A DNA stretch of 64,000 nucleotides from Corythoichthys intestinalis (taxonomy: Eukaryota; Chordata; Actinopteri; Syngnathiformes; Syngnathidae): the NCBI RefSeq assembly GCF_030265065.1, contig NC_080416.1, forward strand, positions 5,393,501 to 5,457,500. Reading direction: 5' to 3'. The notes under the pieces were generated by a model. The model made no database searches. It was not told the origin of the DNA and saw only the letters and a program-made list of their open reading frames with translations. Made by a program: the position numbers and the translations under genes. This document shows, in pieces, positions 11,101-21,819 of this stretch; the stretch's first letter is position 1, and each line of letters opens with the position of its first letter.

Positions 11101-11155
11101 TCCGGACTTGGACCGCCTGAAAAGAGTGCCCCAATTCCCAGCATGCATTGCATAG
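5148..11155 (+). CDS. Epsin-family clathrin adaptor with hyper-expanded DPF array
   Basis: Eight coding exons: 5148-5216, 5277-5432, 5508-5636, 7310-7430, 7496-7671, 9067-10468, 10578-10670 and 11043-11155 (TAG), about 752 residues with phase kept throughout. Residues 1 to about 155 are an ENTH domain (LRRQLKN helix 0, VREATSNDPWGPSSS, KRLKDDRNWRHIHK, GKDQGANVREKAK). Epsin-1 positions R8, K11, R25, N30, R63 and the WRH histidine, known to bind PtdIns(4,5)P2, are kept. A charged, Lys/Glu-rich linker follows (ARKEERIKQEEQKKETERR), then two DPWGAP motifs near 255, about 34 DPF motifs mostly spaced by 8 residues (about 319-612), and two more DPW. DPW/DPF bind the AP-2 appendage, so the protein should act at clathrin-coated pits. 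No UIM is seen, and the last exon has no NPF. The intron after 5432 starts with GC. Human EPN1 also neighbours CCDC106, but the ENTH is divergent, so the paralogue is left open. The last exon is the least certain. Confidence 0.85.
5217..5276 (+). other. 60-nt stop-free intron inside the ENTH coding region
   Basis: Begins GTAGGTCGCC, ends CATCGGCAG, has length 60 (divisible by three) and contains no in-frame stop. Removing it restores the conserved EVKVREATSNDPW of ENTH domains. Keeping it would add 20 residues. The position (K|VREAT) is a natural ENTH exon boundary, so I call it an intron, unusually short for a vertebrate. Confidence 0.75.
6089..7228. mobile_element. hAT-type transposon remnant with perfect 8-bp target duplication
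   Basis: Inserted in an epsin intron. Starts CAGTGCTTCTCAATTATTTT, with a C-rich stretch (ACGCCCCCCC), and ends CGCGCCCCACTATTTGATAA followed by GTACTG, an imperfect inverted match. Flanked on both sides by GTTTAAAA (6081-6088 and 7229-7236). The interior holds an AT-rich part and, on the minus strand, a frame of about 117 residues (6644-6997) with no recognised domain. No hAT catalytic motif is visible, so it is an internally deleted copy. Confidence 0.8.
7850..8960. repeat. 30-bp minisatellite in epsin intron
   Basis: Unit close to GTACTCGTACTACAAGTACG followed by TGCACTTGCG, repeated roughly 30 times with scattered substitutions. Copies near 8152, 8182 and 8212 are virtually identical. 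Because 30 is divisible by three, all frames stay open on both strands and give YKYVHLRVLALQ-like translations. These are not proteins: the array lies between a good donor (7671) and a good acceptor (9066) of the epsin gene. Confidence 0.9.
9370..10250 (+). repeat. Coding minisatellite: 24-bp unit encoding DDPFNTPK
   Basis: Unit GATGACCCATTTAACACCCC plus TAAA encodes D-D-P-F-N-T-P-K. About 29 DPF-containing units lie here, broken at intervals by 6-residue spacers (DENTPK, DDNLSK, DANPSE, DDNTSK), which gives a higher-order rhythm. Third positions vary freely (CCC/CCA/CCG, TTT/TTC, GAT/GAC), while the D-P-F core is nearly invariant. Only two core changes occur: one DSF and one DNPF, the latter creating a single NPF. 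Confidence 0.95.
10821..10938. repeat. Palindromic TAGACGTCCAATCC repeat
   Basis: Arms ATGGCTGCCATTGACGACAA / TAGACGTCCAATCAGTCTGA and CTAGTCCAAACGGAATGGAC / GACTATCGCCGTCATTTGGC around a spacer of about 35 bp. Lies in the last epsin intron, before the final exon. Confidence 0.65.
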
Positions 11156-12168
11156 CACCTTGGCTGAAGCCCCGCCTCCCCCACACCAAGGACAAGCAGC
11201 CACAGTGTTTCCATAACAACTGTCAGGGAGGGGCGGAGTCAGTGCAATTCACGAATATTAATCAGTAGTCTGTGTCTTTGGCTCCTCCCACTTTCCTTGT
11301 GCTTTTCGTGCGCGCGTGTGTGTAGTTCAATGTGTTGAAGTTGTGTAGCTGTTAGCATTAGCATTCCGCTCAGTCTTTGCCCCTCCCTGCTGGTAAGACT
11401 GCACAAAACGGTGGCATGACCACACACAGTTTACAATTTGTCACATAAAGTTAATAATTACGTATGCGCAACACAATTACACATAACCCCACACAGCGTT
11501 AGGGCTGCCACAAATTATTTTGACTCCAGAAGTCATAAAATATTTACTGGCAGCCCTAGTACACACACAAATATACACACATAAATACTACTACACACCA
11601 ATACTAGCAAACCTGCTTGTAAGCGTGCGCGTCTGATCCAACGAGTGTTGTGTTTTTATCGCATGCGTGCCGTAATCACACACGAACCTTACAGTACCGT
11701 GTAAAAATACAATCAGGAGTATTTATGGATTTATTGCTTGAATATTTATTAATGCAACCAATCAGCGTAAAGAAAAAGTTCAGGTTGTTACTGTTAAGAT
11801 GAGGTTGAAAGACGACCGAATCACATCAGTTTTTGTTCATTTCTTTTTTTATAAGTACATTTTATTTTTGCAGTTGTAGTAATTTAAGTGTACAGGATCC
11901 ATATTTATTGATGTATTTAATTATTTATGTAAGAAATTATGGATGATGAAAGAGTTGTCAGTCTTCCGTTCGGATGCGTTTCTTATTGTGACCACAAGAG
12001 AGCGGCAAAGATGTCGCTACGGCCAGTGTCATTCCATATATTTAAGTTGATATGATGTGACGTCATGAAAGTGTTTGTCGCTTGGGGTGTTTCTGATTTA
12101 TTTTTCTATAACATAATGATGGAAGTGTTTATGTAAATAGTGCTAAAATTAATGCTATGAATTACTAA
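11156..12168. other. Epsin 3' region, unique AT-moderate sequence
   Basis: Follows the epsin stop codon and likely contains its 3' UTR. A 60-bp palindrome sits at 11500-11562, with TAGGGCTGCCAC opposing GGCAGCCCTA, and looks like the remnant of a hAT-type element. No exon was recognised and the poly(A) site is not certain. Confidence 0.4.
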
Positions 12169-12256
12169 TTGGCTGCCATTGACGGGGATAGACGTCCAAT
12201 CCGGTTGAATTGGGGGTATCCTCCTTGTTCAACCGGATTGGACATCTACTAGCGAT
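12169..12256. repeat. Palindromic TAGACGTCCAATCC repeat, short-spacer copy
   Basis: ATTGACGGGGATAGACGTCC then AATCCGGTTGAA faces TTCAACCGGATTGGACATCT around the centre TTGGGGGTATCCTCCTTG. This is one of the most symmetrical copies. Confidence 0.75.
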
Positions 12257-12599
12257 AAAATCATTTGCTGAACGATGATCGGACGTCTGTATGAATGATC
12301 GCAAAAAACTACGATCGGACACGTCTATGTGAACGATCACAAATAACGACAACAAGTAATAGAAGTGATGATGATATTAATGATGATGTCATGTGATTAA
12401 AGCTTCATGATAAATAATCAAAGGTGTTGGAATTATTCTTTCAAAAATGATTGTAAAATACTCTATGAAAGCGAGTCGTGTTTCTGCATTGCGTGTTGTT
12501 TTTTATCGCAATATTTTTGGGGGATTTGTTTAATTTTTTGTCATGTTTTGTAATTTCATTTTCATATTTGGGAATATGCATGCACCTTTTCAGAAATTA

Positions 12600-13900
12600 G
12601 CATTCCATGTTGTGTTTAATTTTTAATTTTTTTTTTTAATGTTTGTTATGTTGTTTGTTGTTTTAATTCCATGTAATTTTTAACTCATTCCATAATAATT
12701 TTTTAACATCTTTTTATTTGGCCCCTCCCATTTTTTTGATCAAGAAATTTTTTTTTTTTTTTTTAAATCAATAACAGTATTTTCAAAAGAAATATTTATT
12801 TGTCTTTAAATTTAAAATGATGAAAAGGATTAAACACATTTTAAATTTTTTTTTTTAAATAAATAATTTTTAAAAATAATACATTTTTTAAAAATACTAA
12901 AAAATAAAAAGATAGTATGGATAAGATAGATAAGAAAGATAAAAATATAGACAAAAGTGAATGCATACTGTTTTTTACCTTTAAAAACAAATCCTTATAT
13001 ATTTTTTAAAAGCATGAGTCATATTCACTTTTTTACTTTTTTTTTTAATTATAAAAAATACTTTAAAAATGAAAAAAATACCTATTTTTTTTCCTATTTT
13101 GTTTTATATAAATTTTTTTTTAATTGTTGTATTTGTATGGTTGTGTTTTAAATATTAAGAAATAGGTAAAAATACTAAAAAAATTTGTTTTTTTTTTCAA
13201 ATTTAAAAAGGATTGAAACATTTTTAAAATTAAAAAATAGACAAAAAGTGAGTGCATACTGTTTTTCACTTCTTTTTTAAAAAAAAATCCTTTTATTCTT
13301 TTTTGAAAAGTGAGTCATATTCAGTTTTTTTTTAATTATAAAAACATTTTAAAAATGAAAAAATAGCTATTTTTTTCCCAATTTTGTTTCATATTTATTT
13401 CTTTTTAATTTGTTGTAATTGTATAGTTGTGCTTTAAATATTAAGAAATAGGTAAAAATACTACAAAATATTGTTTTATTCAAATTTAAAAAGGATTAAA
13501 AACATTTTAGAAATTAAAAGCTGGACGAAATTGAATGCATACTGTTTTTCAACTTTTTTTTTTTTTAATCCTTTATTTAAAAAAAAAAAAAAGTCATATT
13601 CAGTTTTTTTCTTCTTTTTTTTAAGTATAAAACCTTTATTTAAAAAAAAATAGCAATTTTTTTCCCAATTTTGTTTTATATTTATTTATTGTTTTAATGT
13701 ATTGTATTTGTATAGTTGTGTTTTAAATATTAAGAAATCGATAAAAAGCGAATATATTTGCTAATTTTCCCTATTTTTATTTAAATAAAATGATAGGATT
13801 TTTTTTTTTTATTGTAACATTTTAAAAAATGAAATATAAATAGTACTCTCTTCATTATTTTAAAATAAACATGAAAAAATAGTAAAAATATTTTTAAAAA
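12600..13900. repeat. AT-rich region with about 285-bp unit repeated three times
   Basis: The phrases GAATGCATACTGTTTTTCAC (about 12958, 13247, 13530) and GTTGTGTTTTAAATATTAAG (about 13140, 13425, 13710) recur at 280-290 bp spacing, showing three head-to-tail copies in otherwise A/T-run sequence. No gene was seen. A diverged 'gacgtc' palindrome follows at 13917-13982. Confidence 0.65.
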
Positions 13901-14230
13901 TTCGATTAATGTCGTCTTTAGCGGCCATTGTCGGCGATCATTGTCCCAGACGTCGATGGCCGCCAATGACCGCCAATGAGTTAATCTTTCCTTAACCTTG
14001 TATACGTTTCAGTATTCCTCGATTCATTTCAGCAAGTAGAGTAAAGCTTCCAGATGTCAAACGTTCACAGATTGAAGACGCTGGACGTGATTTTCCGTCC
14101 GTCGGGGTTTCGCGTATAGCCGGCGACTTGATTGCTATATAGGAGCCGAGGTCAGAGTTGACGTGCGAGTCGGGGCGAGGCGCCGCACCGCGCTTTGGGA
14201 GGGAGGGAGCGCACCAGATGGACTCGCCGT

Positions 14231-14312
14231 GATGACTTGCCGGGATTACGTCAAGAAAAGCCCAAAGCTGCGCGAGCGGGAAAACTTCAGACGCTCCGCC
14301 ACCAACGAGCTG
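14231..14312 (+). other. Possible 5' exon (unidentified)
   Basis: A GC-rich, non-repetitive block (from about 14090) contains an ATG followed by 27 open codons (MTCRDYVKKSPKLRERENFR...) and a strong donor, CTG|GTGAGT, at 14313. It could be a first exon reading into 20374-20604 in phase, or a non-coding exon of the gsg1l2 transcript. I recognise no protein family. Confidence 0.3.
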
Positions 14313-14892
14313 GTGAGTACCATTTTTCAGCAGACATTTTCTTCTGTCCACCTGAGCATTTCATGTCAATTTTTCAACATTTAATATCATACTTTGTCAT
14401 GTGAGAGCATTCCATATTTTTGTTTCAATATTTTTTTGCCGCGTTTCAGTAGTTCGGGTCGTTATTCGAACATTTAGTGCTAGGATTTAGCATCTCGTCC
14501 TGTTTTTCCTCATTGTTTTGTGTACATTTTTCAACATTTTATGTAATGTTTATTTCAGAATTAGCCTACATATTTTTTGTTTTAATATTTTGTGTCAGAT
14601 TTCGGCAGTTCGTATTTTTGTTGTCATTTTTTTGGGTTGTACTCTAAATTTCATGCTACGATTTTGTATTTTCTGTCATTTTTTCTACATTTCACCAAAT
14701 TTTGTCAGGTTTGAGCATTCCATAATTTTAAAAAATATATTTTTTTGTTCATGTTTTAGTAGCTCAAGTCGTCGTTTCAACACTTTATGCTACGTTATAG
14801 CATCTTGTGCTGTATATGTGCACTTCATGTGAGTTATTTTTTTTCAACATTCCATGTCATTTTTTCTTCATTTCATGTCATCATATGATAAT

Positions 14893-15491
14893 TAGGGCTG
14901 TCAAAATTTTAAAATATTTAAAAGTTTAAATATTTGACGCATTTAACACACATGCCCCGCTCAAACAGATTAAAATGACAGCACAGTGCAATGCCAACTT
15001 GTTACTTGTGTTTTTGAGAGTTTTGTCGCCCTCAGCTGGCGCTTGGGTGCGACTGATTTTATTGGCTTAAACACCCATGAGCACTGTGTAATTATTGACA
15101 TCAACAATAGTGGGCTACTAGTTTATTTTTTGATTGAAAATGTTACAAATTTTATTAAAACGAAAACATGAAGAGGGGTTTTAATATAAAAATTATATAA
15201 CTTGTACTAACATTTATCTTTTGAGAACTACAAGTCTTTCTATCCATGGAGCACTTTAACAGAATGTTAATAATGTTAAGGCCATTTTGTTGATTTATTG
15301 TTATAATAAACAAATACAGTTCTTATGTTGAATGTATATATCCAGCTTGTGTCTTATCTTTGCATTCCAACAATATTTTACAGAAAAATATGGCATATTT
15401 TATAGATGGTTTGAACTGCAATTAATTACGATTAATTAATTTTTAAGCTGTAATTAATTCGATTAAAAATTTTGATCGTTTGACAGCCCTA
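14893..15491 (+). mobile_element. hAT-type element, TAGGGCTGTCA family (copy 2, complete)
   Basis: Ends TAGGGCTGTCAAAATTTT and TTGATCGTTTGACAGCCCTA, with an 8-bp duplication ATGATAAT on both sides (14885-14892 and 15492-15499). The element is 599 bp, has no coding capacity, and is mobilised in trans in the hAT model. Confidence 0.88.
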
Positions 15492-16375
15492 ATGATAATA
15501 TTTTGTCCCCCAAAAAATTGGGATGTTCCCATTGTTTTTTTTTCAATATTTTTTCTCGGGTTTCAGCAGATCAGGTTGTTATTTCAACATTTTGTGCTAT
15601 GATTTAGCATTTCGTCCTGTTTTATCATTTCATGTTCATGTTCAACAGATGATGTTTTTTTGGTCACATTTTAGCTTTTTGTATTGTTTGTTTCAATATT
15701 TGTTGTCATTTTTCAACAGTCCGTATGTTTGTTGTCATTTTTTCCGTAGCTTGTCATCGTTTCAACATTTTATACTAAGTTATAGCATCCCATGCCGTAG
15801 ATTAGCATTTTATGTCAATTTTTCAACATTTGGTGACAATTTTTCAACATTTCTTGTCGTTATTTTGCCGTGTGTCAGCATTCTATTTTTGTTTCAATAT
15901 TTTTCTTTGCCATGTTTTAGTAGTTCGGGTCGTTATTTGAACATTTTGTGCCAAAATTTAGCATGCTGTGCTGTTATTTTATCATTAAATGTTCTTTTTT
16001 TTTAAATTATTTTGTCACACTTCAGCATTCCATATTTTTTGTTTCAATATTTGTTGTAATGTTTCAACAGGCCGTATTTTTGTTGTCATTTTTCAGTAGC
16101 TCGTGTCGTCGTTTCAACATTTTATGCTACGTTATAGCATCCCATTTCATATATTAGCATTTCACGTCATCATATGATTTTGCCACATGTTAGCGTTCAA
16201 ATTTTTTTTTGAGGGGGGGGGGGCATGTTTCAGTAGTTTGGGTTTTTTCAACATTTTGTGCAATGATTTAGCATTTTGTCCTTTTTTATCGTTTCATGTC
16301 TATTTTTCAACACTTGTTGTTTTTTGTCACATTTTAGCTTTCTGCACTTTTTGTTTCAATATTTTTTGTTATGTT

Positions 16376-18486
16376 TCGACAACAAGACAACAAGAAGCTT
16401 TAATGGTCATTGACACAAATGTGACAACGAGATGAGATCCGATGAGTGAGTATCGAGCCGCTGCAGATGAACCGTGCCACCACTAACTCGCTCTTCTTCA
16501 GGAATTACAGAGCAGTTGCAGAAGTTACAGTGAACACACATATATCATACAACATAGCAGGGATATGACACGGTGCACAGGACACGTGCAGGGATTTTTT
16601 TGTACGAAAAAAAGGAAAACTACCAGAGATAGTAAGAAAAGGCGGTAACAGATTGGTGGTGGTGGGAGGGGTGTTTATGCACATTTGTGCGTGTCTGTAG
16701 GCAAAATAAGTCGCAGGGCCCTGCGACCGGTCTTGGGAAGAGAATCAAGGGCAACAGATAGGGCCATCTGTGCGGCTCTCTCCAGGAGAAGGGAGTGTTG
16801 GGATAAAGGTGATCAGGAAAGGGAAAGGAAAATTACAATCGAATTCAGCAGAATAAGTAATTTAACATGTCCAAATTGTTGAAATTCGCCTCCCCAGCCA
16901 AGCCGCATGGAAACAGCGACAGCCAAAACAAGTGCCGCTCGGCCGATGCTGCCTCACATGCGCCAACCGGGAAGGCGGAACTTCGCGCGTTCTCTTCTTA
17001 TTTTAACCCTTTGTACTGACTCCATGTTTCAAAAGTTTGACGAAGACTCACCGAAAACAGATTGACAATTTATTCGTCGACAATGGTCAAAAACAAGGCA
17101 AAAACAGACGACGGAGGGAACAATGCTGAATCCTAAGCAAGGCTACATAGCAAAGGTTTCCGAGCAGCAAATCTGTCTTATCTCAGTGTCCAGTGTTTTT
17201 TAAGTCTGTGGGCCGGCCGAAGGTGTGTCCGGGCGTTGCTTTGGGATCACCCCTCTCTGGCCGGTCTCGGGCTGTTTAGGTTCGTGCGTGGATGGGATGT
17301 GGTTGCCACAGCGACCGACGCTGGTCTTGACGTCACAAGCGCCTGCTATCAACTTTGTTATCCAGGATGGCACTACTTGTTTCAGGACGTGCTGGTCTTT
17401 GTCCTTGTTCGTTTGTCGAGAGGACTGATTGCCAGAGTTGGTGCATCAATCTTGCTCGTGGTGCCCACGTTGGCCTTCTGTGATAAGATGGCATTGTGAA
17501 TCTATTCTGTTTCTTTAAACTATGGTGTGCTATTTATTTTACATTAGGTGTGTTAGAGTAGTGCAGTCCTACAGTGAATATGAGAAATGATACTATTCCC
17601 TGATTGATTATATTACGTGTGTTCGAGTAATGCAAACAGTTAGACGGTGCCTACGAGAAACGGTACCATTTTTCCTTTTCCCCCTCATGAGCGCCGATAA
17701 GGTGATTCACTTTACTGTGTTCAAGGCCACCGAGTGAAGTCTGCCTAAACTATTGTTAAATGAATGTGTTATACTAATGCAAACAATTATATGGTGTGTG
17801 CGAGAACGGTACCTTTTCCCTTCAAAATACAGTTGGTCTTCTGTCAAAATTGTGTTTCTCAATGCGAAGGCGAGACCTCAGGTCCTTTAGGTCATTGCCA
17901 ACTGTCGCGGTCTGCCTCGACAGTTCCGCTATTTAGCACCAGATGACATCCAACTTTCTCCATCCTTCCTCGGACTGAACCGTGTGTCCATGGAGCGAGT
18001 TCTCATTCCAAGCCTTGACACGGTCCTCCAATGCCTTGAATTGCACCGCTTGATGCGTGGACAATTTGTTGATTTCCTTGAAAGCTGCCGTCTTGGAAAC
18101 TCTCGGGTAGAGCAGGGCGTCTCCCAAGACAAGAAGAAGGAACCCCACGACCGCCACACCAAACAGCCAAATATCCTCAATATCTTTCTCTGATAGGACA
18201 GTGAAACAGACGAGCTTCCAGTGATCCTATGAATCTTTCACGTAGCCAGCCGCAAAGGTCCCATCCGGGCAAGACGGCTCTCCTGGGGCACCGTGTCTTG
18301 TTGAAAAAATCTTTTCAATTGCGCTGAGAGACCAGCTAATCAAATCCATTTTTGTATGAGAGACCAGCAAACAGTTAATCCACAAAAGGAAAAAATACAA
18401 AAAAAGCAGACAGACTAGACTGACGAAGATAGCAGGAGCAGGGAGGAAACATGTCTGCCCCCGTCGAAGGCAGGAAGAAGAAAGCA
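16376..18486 (-). mobile_element. Unclassified insertion of about 2.1 kb in the array, broken
   Basis: Non-repetitive, GC-moderate sequence with sharp borders against the surrounding phrase array. Read on the minus strand it ends in ATTAAAGCTTCTTGTTGTCT, as an element with its own poly(A)-like 3' end might. The 17930-18370 part holds a broken minus-strand reading frame with one hydrophobic membrane-like segment followed by a Lys/Glu-rich helical stretch. At 17550-17830 three related phrases (TGTGTTAGAGTAGTGCAG, TGTGTTCGAGTAATGCAAAC, TGTGTTATACTAATGCAAAC) repeat. No reverse transcriptase or transposase is visible. Family and age are not determined. Confidence 0.45.
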
Positions 18487-20373
18487 TTTTATGTCAATTT
18501 TTCAACATTTCGTATCATATTTTACACATTTCATGCCATGATATCATATTTAGCCATGTGTCAGCATTCTATATATTTTTGTTTCAATATTTTTTTTGCC
18601 ATGTTTCTGTAGTTCGGGTCATTATTTCAACATTTCGTGCTATGATTTAGCATCTCGTGCTGTTTTTTTTTTTTTTATCGTTTCATGTTCATTTTTCAAC
18701 ACTTGATGTTGTATTTTTTTGGTCACATTTTGGGTTTTGTATTTTTTGTTTCAATATTATGCTACATTATAGCATCCCATTTCGAATATTAGCATTTCAT
18801 GTAAATTTTTTAACATTTCATATGATATTTAGTCAGGTGTGAACATTCCATATTTTTGTTTCAATATTTTTTTGCTATTTTTCAGGAGTGTGGGTTGTTA
18901 TTTCAACATTTCGTGCTATGACTTAGCATCTGGTGGTGTTTTTTTTTTTTATCGTTTCATGTTCATTTTTCAGCACTTGACGTTATTTTTGTCACATTTG
19001 AGGTTTTTGTATTTTTTCTTTCAATATTTTTTGTCAAGTTTCAACAGGCCGTATTTTTGTTGTCATTTTTCAGTAGCTTATGTCGTCGTTTCAACATTTT
19101 ATGCTACGTTATTGCATCCTATGCACTATATTAGCATTTTACTTAAATTTTTCAACATTTTATGTTATCATTTCACCGTATTTTGTCAGGTTTCAGCAAT
19201 CTAGGATTTTGTTTAAATATTTTTTCGTCATGTTTCAGTAGCTGGGGTCGTTATTTCAACATTTCGTTTGATGATTTAACATCTCGTGCTGTTATTTTAT
19301 CATGTTTTTCATTTTTCAATATTTTATGGTTTTATTTTGTCACATTTCAGCATTGTTTTTTTGTTTCAATATTTTTTGTCATTTTTCAGCAGTGTATTTT
19401 TTTGTCATTTTTTGTTTTTTTTTCTAAATTTCATGCTACGTTTTAGCATTCGGTGCTGAATATTAGCATTTCATGTCAATTTTTCAACATTTTATGTTTT
19501 CATATCACCATATTTTGTCAGGTTTCAGCATTGTATAATTTTGTTAAGTTTCAGTCGCTCTGGTCGTCCTTTCAAAATGTAATGCTACATGATAGCATCT
19601 CATGTCGTTTACAGTGTTAGCATTAGCATGCCATTGTTTCAACATTTCATGCCGGTTTTTCGACATTTCATTTTAATATGTCATATTTAATCTTATTTCA
19701 GCATTCCATATTTTTATTTCAATATTTTTTGCCATGTGTCAGTATTCCGTATTTTTGTTTTAATATTTTTCGTGCATTTTTCAATATCTCGGGTCGTTGT
19801 TTTAAAATTTTATTTCTATGCTTTAACATCCAGTTAGCATTTCATATCATTTTTTCAACATTTATTGTTAAGTCTATGGTTATGTATTGCCAAATTTTGT
19901 TTCAGCATTCAATATTTTTGATGCTTCAGTAGCTTGAGTTGTTTCAAAATTTCATCCTATGTTCTAGCATTTCCTGGTGTATATTAGTATTTCACGTCAA
20001 ATTTTTATATTTTGTCACACTGCAGCGTTCCATGTTTTTGTTTCAATTTTTTTTTTTCATGTTTCAGTAGCTCAGGTTGTCGTTTCAACATTTTATGGAA
20101 TTTTTTTTAGCATCCCATGCCTTATATTGGCATTTAATGTCAATTTTTGAACATTTCATGTGATTTCATCATCATATTTTGTCACGTTTCAGGATTCTGT
20201 TTTTTTTTTTTTCAATATTGTTTCGCCATGTTTTAATATCTCAGATCGTCGTTTCAAAATTTCCTGCTAAATTTTTGGCATCTCGTGCTATTTTTTAGCA
20301 CTTCCCATTGAATATCGTTTGTCATGATGCTATGCTAGTTTTGCTAAGGGTGGCGTTTAATGGACGTCTTCAG

Positions 20374-20604
20374 GTCGAGGTGGTCCAGACGTTAATCCCA
20401 TGGAGACGAGCCGGCCAGATTAAGAAGGATCAGAGTCCCCGAGGCGACCTTTCGCATCGCAATCTTTGTACAGAAAGTGCCGGAGCGGTGGGATTGGTCG
20501 CAGAGATCCCTTGATCGCAGTTAAGACGTTCATCTTCATCCTTACGGGACGGGATGGGATAGAGGAAATGTTCGAAGCTGTGGCGTGCCGACACCGATCT
20601 TCAG
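20374..20604 (+). other. Possible internal exon (unidentified)
   Basis: Bounded by an acceptor (TCTTCAG|GTCGAGG) and a strong donor (CTTCAG|GTAAGA), and compositionally unlike the flanking array and AT-rich DNA. Spliced to 14231-14312 it would continue that frame to a stop at 20514. Alternatively both are untranslated exons leading into gsg1l2 at 24.6 kb. Confidence 0.3.
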
Positions 20605-20612
20605 GTAAGACC

Positions 20613-21084
20613 GCTTAAAATTGGTGCAAAGATTTCATACGATAAATTGTCTATTTTTGCTAGTGATGTATAGTGACACCCAAGGTTTTTTATTTGGGCA
20701 GATGAAGATTTATGAGGAAGTGACTAACTGTCAAAACTCAAGTTTAAGATTGAACCAGTATTTGAACATAGAAACGCCTCAATTTAGGAGTAATTTTTAG
20801 TTTTACAAACTAAGAAGGACACTTATTAGGTTAAAAAAAATTATTTTAGAAAAGAAATAAGACTATTTTTTGATACAAAAATGAAAATTTTTGGGTGGAA
20901 TTTTTAAATTTTTTAAAATTAAAAACAGGACCAATTTTTAGCTTAAAAAGAGACTTTAGTTGGGGGGGAAAATTAACATTTTTACTTTAAAAAAAAAAAA
21001 CTATCTAGTTTAAGAAAATAAAGAATAAAAGACAACTTTGAGGTTGTGTAATTTTATTCCCTAAAATTTAACCCATTTAACCAG
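20613..21084. other. AT-rich spacer
   Basis: A/T-rich sequence with lysine/phenylalanine-type homopolymer runs (for example AAATTAACATTTTTACTTTA). No gene or defined element was seen. Confidence 0.5.
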
Positions 21085-21785
21085 CCAGACCCACTTAGAG
21101 TGTTTGGTTCCAAAAAGCTCTATCTTGGTCTCATCTGACCAAAGCACACGGTCCCAGGCTTCAACTGGGACCGTGTGCTTTGGTCACATGAGACCAAGAT
21201 AGAGCTTGGCGTGCCACGAAAGATGCACATGCTGAAAAGCACCTCATACCCACTGTGAAGTATGGGGGTGGGTCAGTGATGCTGTGGGGCTTTTTCGCTT
21301 CCAAAGGCCCTGGGAACCTTGTTAGGGTGCATGGCATCATAAATGCTTTGAAATACCAGGACATTTTAAATCAAAATCTGTAGCCCTCTGCCCGAAAGCT
21401 GAAGATGGGTCGTCGCTTGGTCTTTCAGCAAGACAATCTCCCTAAACATATGGCCAAATCTACACAGATATGGTTCACCAGACACAAAATCAAGCTCCTC
21501 CCATGGCCATCTCAGTCCCCAGACCTTGTTTTGTTGGCAAAAGGGGGTTGTACTAAGTATTAACACCAGGGGTGCTAATAATTGTGACACACATTATTTG
21601 ATGTCAAATAATTATTTCTTAATGTGGGATTTTTTTCCCCACTGAATAAATGCACTTGTATTGAAGGTTGGATTTTTCTCTTTTTTTCTTTCCATTAAGG
21701 TCCCATATTATTTGAATAAAAAAAAAATATTAGAAGCTAAAAAACACATCTCAACCAGGGGTGCCAATAATTATGGAGGGCACTG
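21085..21785 (+). mobile_element. Tc1/mariner fossil, 3' half
   Basis: Plus-strand translation gives Tc1 transposase pieces ([37 protein letters not shown]), interrupted by an in-frame stop after the ILNQNL stretch. The part carrying the third catalytic residue (Glu of the usual NPIENLW) is deleted: PWPSQSPD runs straight into non-coding DNA. The right end GGGTGCCAATAATTATGGAG, then GGCACTG before TA, is a typical Tc1 terminal repeat. The left end is not recognisable. It contains a local palindrome at 21115-21207. Confidence 0.8.
21115..21207. repeat. Near-perfect 43-bp palindrome within the Tc1 fossil
   Basis: Arm 21115-21157 (AAGCTCTATCTTGGTCTCAT ...) is the inverted complement of 21165-21207 with one mismatch and a 7-nt centre. 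It duplicates transposase sequence around the LWSDQTK-like motif in inverted orientation. Confidence 0.9.
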
Positions 21786-21819
21786 TATCTCCGTCAAAGC
21801 TGACCGAGTGGAAACGCAG

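Larger units (their letters stand above)
14330..20330. repeat. Long degenerate array of TTTCAACATTT / GTTTCAGTAGCTC phrases
   Basis: Phrases such as ATTTCATGTCAATTTTTCAA, GTTTCAATATTTTTTGCCAT, GTTTCAGTAGCTCGGGTCGT and TATGATTTAGCATCTCGTGC recur in a loose order with a composite unit of roughly 150-250 bp. The array is split by a hAT element (14893-15491) and by an unrelated insertion of about 2.1 kb (16376-18486). Divergence between copies is high. Short frames translating to FFFSIFC-like strings are repeat artefacts. Confidence 0.8.

Noticed and set aside
12957-16435. Phenylalanine/cysteine-rich frames (FFFQYFFSGFSRS type) that look like membrane proteins
   Set aside because: They are translations of T-rich repeat DNA with no start context, domains or splice support.
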